Part shown: positions 33,332 to 44,715 of the stretch, in pieces
Position numbering within the stretch: position 1 is the first letter of the stretch
How the letters are laid out: every line of letters begins with the position of its first letter
Source of the DNA: Brachypterus glaber
Lineage: Eukaryota; Arthropoda; Insecta; Coleoptera; Kateretidae
Direction: 5' to 3'
Assembly (NCBI GenBank): GCA_958510825.1
Contig: OY294048.1
Location: 38,591,026-38,655,025, forward strand
Length of the DNA stretch: 64,000 nt
Translations under genes and position numbers: made by a program
Notes under the pieces: model-generated
Told to the model about the DNA's origin: nothing
The model's input: the letters and a program-made list of their open reading frames with translations, nothing else
Database searches by the model: none

Positions 33332-34058
33332 CAGAGCGGTCCAAAAGTCACCCGCCCCCCTCTTAACTTTTGAACCAGTTGAGATATCGACTTCAAATTT
33401 AGAACTTTTAAATAAGACAACTTAAACTATCTTTTAGCATATATTTAATACTTTCAGCTCTTAAAATGTGGGCAGGGGGTCATGGGGGCACATTTTTTAA
33501 ATGGAAAGGGGGGTCGTGTAATACATCATTTTAAAGCTTATAAAATTCTCCATTTAATTCCATATTTTTAAATAAAAATTTTTTTTTTTGGGTTTAAAAT
33601 GGGGTTGAAAATGGGTATTAGTGTCAAAATTCCTCTAAAAAAAAAAACAAATAATTTTTTAAAAATGCCTAATTTCATCATGAAAAATGTTAATTATACT
33701 TTTAAACTAATTTTAGTTGACATAAATAAAAATTTATAAAAAAAAAAACTTAAAAAATCGAATGTTTTAGCACATAAAATTGAAAAATCAAAACCTTAAA
33801 AAACATTTTTAAAAATTTAAAAATGTTAGTTTAAATAGAGAATTTTATAAGCTTTAAAATGATGTATCACACGACCCCCCTTTCCATTTAAAAAAATGTC
33901 CCCCATGCCCCCCTGCCCACATTTTAAGAGCTGAAAATATCAAATATATGCTAAAAGATAGTTTAAGTTGTCTTATTTAAGAGTTCTAAATTTGAAGTCG
34001 ATATCTTAACTCGTTCAAAAGTTAAAAGGGGGGGGGGGGTGACTTTTGGACCTCACTG
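33332..34058. mobile_element. 727-bp foldback MITE, TA target duplication
   Basis: The left end cagagcggtccaaaagtcac matches the inverted right end, which reads cagtgaggtccaaaagtcac. TA flanks both sides. The arms pair through ccctcttaacttttgaac, gatatcgacttcaaattta and aaactatcttttagcatata. A fragment with the same left end lies near 37130-37160, and sections recur at 35450-36512. Confidence 0.85.
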
Positions 34059-34307
34059 TATAACGAAGGCATTATGAAACTCATTTTGAGTGTTATTATG
34101 GGACGCAACTTTTTATTTTCAAGACTGTTTACTATTGTCTATAAACATTAACAATTTCCACTAATTCTTAAAAGGAATTATCATTAAGCTTGTAATTTTA
34201 GGATTATTCGAAGGCGTGGAAGGGCCAAGTAGTTTCTTTAAGGTTATCAAAGCTTTGACCTATGAATAAACATCGGCCATTTTTAATTATAAATCGGAAC
34301 TGTGATC

Positions 34308-34618
34308 TATAAGTCGGAATTAAGACTTATAAGCAACGAACTAATAACTCTTCTTTCTAGAATACGCATACCGTTAAAATAAAGTATCGCCAACATCTCG
34401 GTTTGTTTGTAAACAAATAGTAGGTATATTCAGGCCTGAACAATAACAGTTACCAGTAACTGGTATTGTTGTCTCTGTTAAAACAAAGATGTGCGAGTTA
34501 GACAGACGAATGTTTATGTTGCCGACGTTTTTGTCAGTTTTAACGAATGAAATGCCTATTCTAGAGAGAAGAGTTATTAGTTCGTTGCTTATAAGTCAAA
34601 TTCTCACTTATAAGTCAG
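34308..34618. mobile_element. 311-bp inverted-repeat MITE with gacttataagcaacg arms
   Basis: gacttataagcaacgaacta, then ataactcttc, is inverted as gaagagttattagttcgttg and then cttataagtc. The unique middle contains ggtttgtttgtaaacaaata and accagtaactggt palindromes. Confidence 0.8.
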
Positions 34619-35449
34619 AATTTAAACAGAATATCTATTGTGACCCTTTTATGCATTCGTAGGACCACTAGATCTAAATTTATAAGTTTTATAGATTAAT
34701 TAATCCAATATACGTTTTTATCACATTTGTTCAAACTGAGAAAAATATTGTTTCACTCCACCTAAATGTTAGTTAGGCATCTTAATGTAGAATTTTCTTC
34801 ACACCTGAGTTAAAATAGTCGGCTGCTGATTAATAGTGTATAACTTATTATGATTCTTGTCTAATTGATTTATAAGGTTAGAAAAAAGATTCCTAGTTCA
34901 TTTATTAAGTAGGCAGTTTAATATCTCGAAAATTTGAATAAAATTTGCATTCATGCATGCTCGATATATCGACACTCCCAAGGAACAAGGATGTAACTCA
35001 AGTTAGACCCATTTTGAGTTATACTCATAGGTAAACGCCTTGGAAAAAGACACACATGGTGGTACTACTCAGGTTTCTCCACAGTCCACTTTAAGCAAAA
35101 GTTTACTTAAAATCACTAAAGTAAGAAATTCTAAACTTGAATATTATCAGAAACAAACAGTAAATAAACAATAAATACTTAAACAGTTAAATAGAGAATT
35201 TTATAAGCTTTCAAATGATGTATCACATGACTGACTTTTCCACTTCAATCATTTACCCACCCTTAAATAACAAAAAAAATATTTTAGAAATTTAGCTGTC
35301 GTGAAAAATGACAATATATGAGTTACGGCTTTGTTGCTTGGGGGTATCGATATATTCAACCATCATATCCAATTAAAGACCGGATATTAATACAATAAGC
35401 GGATTGGGGGTCAAGGTAGTTTTCACAGAAAATTAAGATATAATAAAAA

Positions 35450-36512
35450 ATTGATTTTTTTTTAAAAGAAATTTTGATGAAAAATTACCATTTTCAACTC
35501 CATTTTAAACCCACAAAAAAAGGCTAAAAACATATACCTATGGTCAAATAGAGAATTTTATGAGCTTTAAAACGACGTTTTAAACTTTCCCTCCTTCTAT
35601 TTAAAAAAAAATCCCCCCTAAGCCACCTGCCCACATTTTAGAAGTTGTTTATTTGACTGTTTTAAATTTGTCGATATCTTTAATCGTTCAAACGTTAAGT
35701 ATTAATAACGCAGCCACACAAAAAAAAGTAATTTTCCAGATACTAGACCAACGCGTTTTTATATTTTCGGGGTAGCTGAAACCGAATCTGACCTTAGAAT
35801 TGCTCCATCAGGTCACATTTTTGCTACCCCTAAAAACACCTGAATTTAAGGAATTTTCGCACACTTTTATAAGTTTAGAAAAAAATTGTGACATGATGGA
35901 GCAATTCAGATTCGGTTTCAGCGACCCCGAAAATATAAAAATGCGTTGGTCTAGTCTCTGGCAACTGATTTTTTTTTAATTTCATGTACCAGAGACTAGT
36001 CCAACGCATTTTAATATTTCCGGGGTCGCTGAAACTGAATCTGACCTCAGAATTGCTCAATCAGTTCACAAAAAATTTTTTACACTTAAAAACATCTGAT
36101 TAAGGAATTTTTTCACATTTTTTTAAGTGTATAAAAAAAATTGTGACCTGATGGAGCAATTCTGAGGTCAGATTCGGTTTCAGCGACCCCGAAAATATAA
36201 AAATGCGTTGGTCTAGTATCTGGAAAATGATTTTTTTGTGTGGCTGCGTTATTAATACTATATCTTAACTTTTGAACGATTGAAGATATCGACTTCAAAT
36301 TTAAAACATTCAAATAATCAACTTTTAAAATGTGGACAGGGAGGCGTAGGGGGAATTTTTTTAAATGAAAGGAGGGAACGTGTAATACATCGTTTTAAAG
36401 CTCATAAAAGACTCTATTTGACCATTTGTATATTTTTTAGACTTTTTTTGTGGGTTTAAAATGGAGTTGAAAATGGGAATTTTTCATCAAAATTTCTTAA
36501 AAAAAAAAACAA
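35450..36512. mobile_element. Palindrome related to 33332-34058, with a foldback at its centre
   Basis: aaattttgatgaaaaattac, then cattttcaactccatttt, is inverted at about 36455-36500. tggtcaaatagagaatttta at the left pairs with tctatttgaccatt at the right. The next inner arms (cgatatctttaatcgttcaa / aacgattgaagatatcg) match the 33332 element. The centre is the foldback at 35711-36246. Confidence 0.75.
35711..36246. mobile_element. CAGCCACAC-type foldback nested in the palindrome
   Basis: cagccacacaaaaaaaagta and the inverse tttttttgtgtggctg mark the ends. The interior contains several alternating copies of gctgaaaccgaatctgacct and its inverse, plus ctagaccaacgcgttttta. Two internal hairpins therefore lie in tandem within one outer inverted pair. 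Confidence 0.82.
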
Positions 36513-36903
36513 TTTTCTGATAAATGATTAACTTCATAATGCGAAAACGTAAATTATACTTTTAAACTAATTTTAAATGATAAAAAAATCTCAAAAAATT
36601 GAAAAATCAACATATATAAAAACATGTTAGAAAAAAATTTAAAATGTATGGTCGAACAGAGAATTTTATTTGCTTTAAAATAATGTATCACTCGACCCCC
36701 TTTCTATTTAAAAATAATCCCCCCTGACTATATTTTCCCCCAAAAATAATCGGAAACACTAATCACACGTCGTTTATTTTGAGTGCATAATTTTAACTGG
36801 ATATTTTAGGTTTTAGTTTAAATTAAGGGACTATCAGGGTATGTCCAGTTAGTTTTTCTTAATAAATGAACAATATTCTTAGGTATTGATCCAAAAAAAT
36901 GTC

Positions 36904-37054
36904 TTAAGGCCTATCCAGAAGCTTGCATAATGACATAATACATAAGAATGGGATGCCGTTATTGGCTTACAAGATACATGTCGTTACATCAAGCCAATCA
37001 CGGCATCGCATTGTTATGTATTATGTTCTTATGCGAGCTTGTGGATAGGCACTT
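36904..37054. mobile_element. About 150-bp MITE (ggcctatcca family), copy 2
   Basis: taaggcctatccagaagctt is inverted at the right as gcttgtggataggcactta. The core is gatgccgttattggctt / aagccaatcacggcatc. Same family as 8904-9056. Confidence 0.85.
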
Positions 37055-37139
37055 AGAAATAGTTCATGTTTTCATAGTTTTTTTTTATTAAATATCTTAG
37101 AAACTGATTGAGCTGCAGAGACGAATTCTTACACCGTGC

Positions 37140-37545
37140 GGTCCAAATATCCCCCCCCTCCCTCTTAACTTTTGAACGAGTTTATTTTTTATTGATGCAT
37201 TTTTTAGTTCCTATTTCTGATGCCTCTTTAACTGCAATTTTCTCGAAAACGGTTGGCCCCACAGTGTTAAATAAAGAGTACCTTTTTTATGTATTTTTAA
37301 TTTAAGATTAATATTTTATTGAGAAGATGTCAAAAAAAATACGGATAAAAAGTATGGGGCAAAAAAATGACATTGCCCCCCCTTTCGCACGTCCCTGGTT
37401 AAAATTACCAAATAAACATTACATAAAATGATAGCCTTTATCAATGTTGAGGCATGTGCAAAAATACGTTACTATGGTTTATAGGGAGCCAGAAATATTA
37501 AATAAAAACTACTTTTTAGATGTTAGTAGGCTCGTAGCTACTCCC
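37140..37545. mobile_element. Fragment of the CAGGGTTATTCAG element, inverse of the right window edge
   Basis: This stretch reads as the inverse of about 63640-64000. Shared blocks include ctcgaaaacggttggcccc, ttaaataaagagtacctttt, cgcacgtccctgg, aatgatagcctttatcaatg and ggcatgtgcaaaaa. It lacks the 76-bp insertion present at 63895-63970. Confidence 0.85.
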
Positions 37546-37549
37546 CCCA

Positions 37550-38865
37550 GCGCACAAACGTTAGAACTTCTAGCCTAAAAGAGTATAATACGGTACTTTC
37601 GAATTTTCCAAAATCGCCAAAAAAACGTCTTTAACAAAAAGTTCTTGAATACAAATGTGTTTCATGAAAAACTAAATAACTTTAAAATTGCCGGTCTGTC
37701 AGTCCGGTGACATTTCTTAGCAAAAGATCTTTACTGTTTTTGCAAACAATCTCCCCGAAAACAACAAAACTATGCGAATAAAGAGTAATATTAGTTTATA
37801 TTTATTAATAAGTTTGAACTTTAATCTTAAAAATGTTATCTGTTGACGCAAATGACGATGACTACAAACTTTTTTATTTTTTTATGGGGTATTTATAAAA
37901 AATCACGTAAATTCCGTAAATTTTTTCATAAAAATTAATTCCTATGCTTTCAAAAATTGGGGCTTTTGGGGATGCTACAACATGACAATCCTAATTATTT
38001 TAGTAACTGTCACAAATAGTTTTAAACAAAAGTTATCAGAGTTTAGCACAAAATGGTGTCTATTTGATGTTAACCCTTAACCGGCGTCACCACGTCCCTG
38101 GGACTCTAGCAAGTATAAACTGTTTAATAATTTTCGTATTTGTTGACCAGGCAGTAGCTTCCTATGGTAAGTTGGTTATAAATATAAATTGTTGTTTCCT
38201 TACATGTCTTTGATTTTTTATACAACAAATAACATAAGTTTTTCATTAACACAAAAAAGACACACGCATTTTTATATTTTGAGTCCCAAAGACTCTGTAA
38301 CGCTTTTTTTACTGTTTTAATTTCCGGCCACGCCGCAATAACGTGCTCTTGTTTAAGAAAAATCAACCTAAACTTTTTGTGTTTCTTGCATAACATCCTG
38401 ATTGATAACTACATTATGTTTACCAAATGGCTTTGACAAATAAACAAAATAAGAAATTTTAAGATGTCAGATGTTACTGGATTCCAGCAGTTATTATTAA
38501 TAACTTAATATTTTGAAATATCTGAAAAAAAAAATACGTGATGCCATTCCTCAAAGATCTCTAGTTCCTTTAGGAAGAATTTTTGGACGAAGGTAATTTA
38601 GGTCAAATCGACATTAAATCACGACTAGTATCTGATGTTTTATTTGGCAGAAGGATTTTTGGACAACATGTATATAATTTCTTTTAACGAAAAGCTAAAT
38701 GTTTCTCTTTACGCGCACCTTGTTAAACTGTTTGCATAAAACAATAAATAATGACCCTTCACAGCTGTAACTCAAAAGGTTTCTGAGATAATAAATAAAA
38801 TTTTAACTTTGGGAGTGTAGTCGTGGTTTCCTTTATTGCTTAATAATTACCGTACGATTTGTATT
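37550..38865. other. Doa intron, no clear feature
   Basis: AT-rich stretch. At about 38083-38105 ccggcgtcaccacgtccctg, then ggactct, is weakly inverted at 38279-38300 (gagtcccaaagactctgtaa). I see no coding segment or well-bounded element here. Confidence 0.3.
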
Positions 38866-38869
38866 GGTT

Positions 38870-39878
38870 ATTGTAACACTGCGAAACACTCAAAATTTGT
38901 CGACCCCATTTTAGTTGCGTCCGGCTATATTTGATGCGCTGATTTCTGCATAGTGTTTTTTGTTTGCCTACAGATGTAGTAAAAAAAATTAAGGTCTTAA
39001 TTAATTTCTTTTTTGCTTAACCCAAAAAAAAAAATCAAATATCTTTATTCGTTTGGGTTTTATAGGCTTCTAAATTCAAAAAATCAGATTTTTTCGTATT
39101 TTTTCGCATATTTTCATGAAAATTTTGTATAAATACTAAAGATATGGTTCTGATTTCTATAAGAAAAACTAACATGTGCAGTTTGTAAAAATAAAAAAGG
39201 TTTTAGATTGAATCCAGTAACGGAGATTTTACGGAGAGTTATTAAAAGCAGAACAACAATATTTTGAATTATTTGTTATTTTAATATTTTAAAGCAAGGA
39301 GAAAAAGTTTTTTTTTATTTTTCGTTTTGTTTTTCCATAATAAATATAATTTATCGATTTCTAAAAATAAATAAAATACTTCAATATTTTTGTTTTTTTT
39401 TTCGTTAACCCCTGGTAAAATCTCCATCCATGGATAAATCTAAAACTTTCTTTATTTTTATAAACCGCACATACGTGTAAGTATTGCGTAAAAAAATTAG
39501 AGTCGTATCGTTAGTATTTATATAAAAACTTTATCAAAATATAGCGAAAAAATGCGAAAAACTCAATTTTTTTTTTAAATTTAGAAGCCTATTAAAAACA
39601 AACGAATAAAGATATTTGAAATCCGCTTTTTTGGGTTAGAGCCCTATTAATAGAGAACCAATCCACCGCAAAAAAGAAATTAAATGGACTTTAATTTTTT
39701 TTTACTACAACTATTATAGCGTATAATAGGCAAAAAAAACAATGTGCGCTATATCTCAAAAAAAAAAAAAAAAAACGAGCTGATCGAGAAAAACGGAAAA
39801 AGGTTCCGAAATCAGGGCATCAAATATAGACAGACACAACTAAAAGCTTTTTTTGTAGAGCAGTGTAATTATTACAAT
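38870..39878. mobile_element. 1-kb foldback element with ttgtaacactgc ends
   Basis: ttgtaacactgcgaaacact at the left pairs with gcagtgtaattattacaa at the right. The arms also pair through tagttgcgtccggctatatt / aatatagacagacacaacta, gatttttt-rich blocks, tctttattcgtttgggtttt / aacaaacgaataaagat and taggcttctaaat / atttagaagccta. No coding. Confidence 0.82.
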
Positions 39879-40093
39879 CAGAAATACAATTATTAAAGTC
39901 ACAAATTGTATGGTAATTAGTGATTCTTATTCTTATTTTTTAGTTCATAATACCTAGTACTTTTTGGAATCTTTTTCTACACGCAAAACTACTTATGGCC
40001 GAGTCAAAATGTTTTTGCCAGAAAGGTGTTCTCCAAGTTTAAACGGGGGAGAGGGTTACGCGAAAAAAACCAACGTAAACCAACGATTAGATA

Positions 40094-40493
40094 CGAGGAG
40101 TTGAACTGCAAAACTTAACATGGACAGTGTTATGCAATTGTATGTCAACTTACATTGTGAAATGACAGTAGGTTGCAGAATATTTTACTCAATATCTTTT
40201 AGAATAATTGAATTAGAGACTTTTTTGTACATATTGTGATACAAGAACAAGTGCTTAATTTAAAGTGTTCAAGTCAAAACATTTACAAGTTATTAAGGAA
40301 GAATTTGAACCACATACAGTCATCTCACACTGTGAGTTAACATACAATTGCATAACACTGTCCACATATCCAAAAGAAGTTCAACTGCAAAACTTTACAT
40401 ATCCAGTTTTTGTGAAAAATGTGAAAAATGAGATTTTGAAAAGTCCAAACTTTTGTTTTGGATATGCTAAGCTTTGCAGTTCAATTCCTCATA
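40094..40493. mobile_element. 400-bp inverted-repeat element
   Basis: gaggagttgaactgcaaaac is inverted as gctttgcagttcaattcctc. Inside, acagtgttatgcaattgtat pairs with atacaattgcataacactgt. The short ORF across the right arm is just one strand of the repeat. Confidence 0.8.
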
Positions 40494-40709
40494 TACAACA
40501 ATGCTAAACCGTGTGTATGCTTGTCACCAAGTTGATTTAACCAGGTATGGTTCACTCAAGCCTACAAAAATGCAATTTTACTCCCGGCAACAAAGACCTT
40601 ATGCCGCAAAAAAAAAAATCTGAAAATTGATCTGGGTTTGAGGAGTAAAGATAATATTTATACAGGCGAACTTATCTGTTGGTTTGTACTTAACATAGTC
40701 CAGTCAAAT

Positions 40710-40909
40710 NNNNNNNNNNNNNNNNNNNNNNNNNNNNNNNNNNNNNNNNNNNNNNNNNNNNNNNNNNNNNNNNNNNNNNNNNNNNNNNNNNNNNNNNNNN
40801 NNNNNNNNNNNNNNNNNNNNNNNNNNNNNNNNNNNNNNNNNNNNNNNNNNNNNNNNNNNNNNNNNNNNNNNNNNNNNNNNNNNNNNNNNNNNNNNNNNNN
40901 NNNNNNNNN
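40710..40909. other. Assembly gap, 200 N
   Basis: A run of exactly 200 N. Any frame shown across it is an artefact. Its real length may differ. Confidence 0.99.
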
Positions 40910-41691
40910 GGTCCCAGCGCGAGAAAAATGTTTAGAAAAAGTTTGCGAAGCAATGAAAAAAATTGTAAACTAAAGCACCAGTTTAGAAGGAGTTTACTGA
41001 AACAAATGGCAGTTTTGTACTCAATTTAAATGAGAAGAAACTGAACATTTCGTTTTATATACCAGATTGTTTATAAAATTGTATATTCCATACATTAAAA
41101 TTAGAAGTGAAATATACCTTTTTGGTATTTTCATTTTGTGATAAAAAAATCCGGTATGCAATATAGGTTATTTTGTTAAACATATTTATACGGGACTTTT
41201 ATTTTTCAAACGGCATGTTTTTTTTTAACTTTTACAAAGAAAATATCAAAAAAATTTATATCGCATCTAATTTTACGGTATGGAATATGTAATTTTATAA
41301 AAAAAATCCGGTATACAAAATGAAATTTTATTTACTATCACACGAAAATTTTTACATTATAATTTAGTTATAATAATATAATTTTTTGATAGTGTTTTGC
41401 ACTTGCACATAATTCAAGAAGGTTTTTTTTGCAAGTGGTAGTAATTTTAATTTGGAGAATAGTTGTAATTTTAAGAACACGTATACTTAATAATAAATAA
41501 TACAATATATCATGCATATTCAGATTAAAGATTTTAAAAATAATCAGTAACTCAGTTTCAAAGAATTAAATTATATCAAACTATCATATTTTAAATGAGT
41601 GGCACCGATTTTACAGGAAATTTACTAATTATTGGCACCAATCAACAATAACTAAGGTTACGTTACCAAATATTGTCACTTTCATAATAAC

Positions 41692-42090
41692 TTCTGCCAA
41701 CAGAATAACTACATTTCCATATTTAGTATAACCACTTTTCAAAATGAAAATCTGCTTACTTAATTTAGTATATTCAGTATAACCTCTTTTCAAAATGAAA
41801 ATCTGCTCACTAAATTTAGTATATTCAGTATAACCTCTTTTCAAAATGAAAATATGCTTACTAAATTTAGTATATTCAGTAAAACCTCTTTTCAAAATGA
41901 AAATCTGCTCACTAAATTTAGTATATTCAGTATAACCTCTTTTCACAGTGAAAATCTGCTCACTAAATTTAGTATATTCAGTATAACCTCTTTTCAAAAT
42001 GAAAATCTGCTCACTAAATTTAGTGAGCAGATTTTCATTTTGAAAAGAGGTTATACTGAATATGGAAATTTAGTTATTCTGTTGGCAGAA
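41692..42090. mobile_element. Inverted-repeat element whose body is a minisatellite
   Basis: ttctgccaacagaataacta at the left is inverted as tagttattctgttggcagaa at the right. The left arm runs into the 51-bp tandem array, and the right arm starts with one inverted unit. The array therefore grew inside a short foldback element. Confidence 0.85.
41737..42022. repeat. 51-bp minisatellite, about 5.6 copies
   Basis: The unit begins ttttcaaaatgaaaatctgc and continues tcactaaatttagtatattc and agtataacctc (51 bases). Units start at 41737, 41788, 41839, 41890, 41940 and 41991, with only scattered changes. Being a multiple of three, it gives long repetitive ORFs on both strands that I do not regard as genes. 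Confidence 0.92.
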
Positions 42091-42174
42091 TAAAACGAAC
42101 TAAATTTTTAATTTTTTCTAGAAAATTAAAAATGAGTATCAAATTTTTAAAGCAGCCTCAAAAATAAGGATATA

Positions 42175-42857
42175 CCGGGTGTCCCAGACCTCGCGTCCAT
42201 CCTTGAAGGGGCACATAATTTATCAAAAACTATGATAAAAAAGTCATTAAACATAGGGCCGCAAATCGGTCCTAATGGAGTTACGGCCCATTGAATGTAG
42301 GCCCTTTAAATAGGACCCAAAAAAAGCGCTAATAAAATAATTTGACACTGCAGAGCGATTCCACATTAAAAACTAAGAAAAAAAGTTTGTTACATCTTGG
42401 CCCAAAAATAAATATTAAGTGAGTTATGGACTTTGTGCTGTCCTGTGATTTTTTTTTAAATGGATTTTCCTCGAAAACGGTATTACACTAAAAAAATCTT
42501 TTCGTGTATTTTTACTTAAAGAATCCATAATTCCATAAAAATAATGCAAAAAATTTACACTGAAAAAAGTTTTGTACAAAAATGTGTTAAGCCACAGCCA
42601 TTTGGCACGCCTAGGCGCGCTTTCGGTAAAATTAAAATAATTGACCTTAATAATACTAAACCATATGCAAAACCTTGTCCCTCTAGCTCAGTGGGCTCCA
42701 GAGATATTAAATAAAAACCCAATTTTTGGTATCCCCTTTAATAGGCCATAACTCCCTTAGGAGTTAGAGTTAGGAGGGTCTACATTTATATAAACTTTTT
42801 TTAATATGTTTTGATGTAGTATGTGTACCTTTAAGGATGGAGTTTTAGGACACCCTG
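42175..42857. mobile_element. 683-bp non-autonomous element, CCGGGTGTCC ends, TA duplication
   Basis: CCGGGTGTCCCAGACC at the left and GGACACCCTG at the right, each flanked by TA (42173-42174 and 42858-42859). catccttgaagg near the left end is inverted as cctttaaggatgg near the right. The interior has tcctcgaaaacgg, shared with the element at 37140 and 63548. No transposase frame is seen. Confidence 0.82.
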
Positions 42858-43019
42858 TATATCGTTTAGATTTATAAATTGTTTAAAAAAAATTAACAAT
42901 TTTATTTTAAAATCTAATAGTTCAATATTTTTTACTCTACAACTGTAATACAGATATTTCTAAAATCCACAAATCTTTGACGAAAACGAAAATAATGACA
43001 GAAAAAAACATTAACTGAC

Positions 43020-43191
43020 CTGGTCTGTAGAATAGGACCTTCGGCTATGCTTCTTCCGGGACAAGGGCCTCTCATGGCGGTGTCGGTGATGCTGCTTCTT
43101 GGACGTGGGGGACCTCCGATTGCTGCGCTTGTACCGCCTCTCCTGACTACTACCCCTTTCGTAATTTCTAGATCTATGCGCTCTTTGGCTA
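43020..43191 (-). CDS. Doa: Doa/CLK N-terminal RS-rich exon
   Basis: A 172-bp exon from TTTATTACAG| to GACCAG|GTCAGT. The first base completes a codon from an exon further upstream, and the end is phase 0. It encodes SQRAHRSRNYERGSSQERRY KRSNRRSPTSKK and then QHHRHRHERPLSRKKHSRRS YSTDQ. Arg, Ser and His make up most of it, as in the N-terminal region of CLK kinases that binds SR proteins and directs them to nuclear speckles. Joining to SSRAPSVEDDEEGHLIY (18904) is in frame and supports the assignment. The intron to that exon would be 24 kb. Because it has an acceptor, at least one more 5' exon must exist at a higher coordinate. Confidence 0.88.
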
Positions 43192-43493
43192 CTGTAATAA
43201 ATAAATGATTTCCAGCAACTCTTATTTTTGGGTCCCAAAATATGGGTTATAGTATGTAGTTGCAACTTGTAACCATTTTAACGTTATGTACAAAAGATTA
43301 AAATTAAATATTACTAATAATGTACATTACTGAAATACCTACTGATCTTTTTATTACAACGAAATTAGAGCGAACACAAAAATTCAATTGTAAAATTTAA
43401 TTGAAAATTAAAATTAATTTTAGATTTTTTTAAAATTTATTGAGAATACTATTTCCTTGAAATAAGGTTAATTATTATTCAACTTTGATTGTA

Positions 43494-44311
43494 CAGGGTG
43501 GCCCATAAGTCGCTTTACCATTTAAAAATTGAATAACTTTTTTGTTTCTCAATTCTTTTTACAATATAGAGTACAGGAAATTGATTTTTTTTTAACTATG
43601 TATGAAAAATCATGTCTTTTAAATGACGTCCATTTTTCGCTTTACAAGCACGGGCTCTTTTTACGACATATTCCATTAAGATGTATGGATCCAGCTAGGG
43701 TCATGCATCAACGTGAATTGCAAGGTAACAGTTTGGTGCGGTGTAACATCCCAAATGGTAACCGGGCCTTACTTCTGCGAAGAAAACGGTATTACAGTTA
43801 CGGTGAACAGCGACCAATATCGCGCAATGCTGGAGAATTTTGTTCGCGCTTCAGTGTAAGACATGCCAGAGACATGGTGGCAGCAAGATGGGACAACTGA
43901 CCATACGGCCAGAGTCACAATGCAGCTTTTAAGGCAGATTTTCGAAGAACGAATAATTTCGCGAAATTCTGATTTTTATTTTCCTTCACGATCGCCTTTG
44001 ACAGCACCTGACTTTTTTCTTTGGGGCTACCTGAATGATCGGGTGTATGTCAACAAGCCCAGGACTATCCAGCAGCTGATGGTGATGATCCAGCAGCTTA
44101 AGCCAGACATGTTAAGAGCCTTCATGGAAAATGTCGTGAAAAGAACCCGTGCTTGCGAAGCGGAAAATTGACGTCATTTAAAAGACATGATTTTTCATAC
44201 ATAGTTAAAAAACCATTTCCCGTACTCTATATTGTAAATAAAATAAATAAAAAAATAACAACAAAAAGTTATTCAATTTTTAATAGGTAAAGCGACTTAT
44301 GGGCCACCCTG
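43494..44311 (+). mobile_element. 818-bp decayed mariner-like DNA transposon
   Basis: Terminal inverted repeats of about 140 bases start CAGGGTGGCCCATAAGTCGC at both ends, and a second matched block, tgtatgaaaaatcatgtctt, lies further in. TA precedes the left end; the right flank reads cata. Between them is the 3' half of a transposase (see next entry). The 5' half, including the DNA-binding domain, has been deleted. It lies 300 bases 5' of the Doa RS exon and 400 bases 3' of Caf1-180. Confidence 0.92.
43740..44171 (+). pseudogene. Remnant of a Tc1/mariner-superfamily transposase
   Basis: In the frame of 43762 onward it reads GPYFCEENGITVTVNSDQYR AMLENF, then a stop (TAA, about 43858). It continues MPETWWQQDGTTDHTARVTM, LLRQIFEERIISRN, DFFLWGYLNDRVYVNKPRTI and on to TGA at 44171. 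QQDGTTDHTA holds the second catalytic Asp of the DDE/D fold. The block that should read SPDL-TA is SPL-TAPDFFLWG: the Asp codon of SPD is gone, so the catalytic triad is broken. Together with the missing N-terminus and the stop, this is a dead copy. Confidence 0.88.
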
Positions 44312-44715
44312 CATATTGATTGAGTTTTTTATTAGTAAGACCTGATGTATGTGTAAAAAATATATAATATGTAGTATATACATATATATTTGTATATATT
44401 TCAATGGAAGGTAAAGTAGCTATCTAACCTTTGAGTTCAATACAACAGATTTAAGCAAAATTTCTATTATTAGAAAATATTTTCAAATAAGACTTGACAA
44501 ACAAATAATGGTTTTTCTAATAAGACGACCCTGCTCAAATAGATCTAATTAAACCAAATTTTTTGATAACTAACATTATATTGTGCATTTTGTGGAAAGT
44601 CACACGAATTGTACCATAAATACCGCTAAGGCAAATAAAAATTTATTTTATAATATAAAGTTTTTATTATTATAAAAATTGGATATAAGCACTTTAAAAC
44701 TTAATAAATAAAAAG
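44312..44715. other. 3' flank of Caf1-180 (minus strand), with polyadenylation signal
   Basis: AT-rich gap between the mariner and the Caf1-180 stop codon. On the minus strand AATAAA lies at 44642-44647, about 70 bases past the stop, so transcription of Caf1-180 probably ends within it. Nothing else is seen. Confidence 0.5.
44642..44647 (-). terminator. Polyadenylation signal of Caf1-180
   Basis: A canonical AATAAA on the minus strand (tttatt on the plus strand), 69 bases downstream of the TAG stop at 44716-44718. Confidence 0.6.

Noticed and set aside
40638..40973. 111-codon ORF across the N run
   Set aside because: Most of it is unknown bases; nothing supports coding on either side.
41629..41997. 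122-codon ORF made of KRGYTEYTKFSEQIF repeats
   Set aside because: Translation of the 51-bp minisatellite. The unit is a multiple of three, so frames stay open on both strands.
41737..42022. Evenly spaced repeats as a possible CRISPR array
   Set aside because: Contiguous tandem units without spacers, in a eukaryotic intron-rich context.
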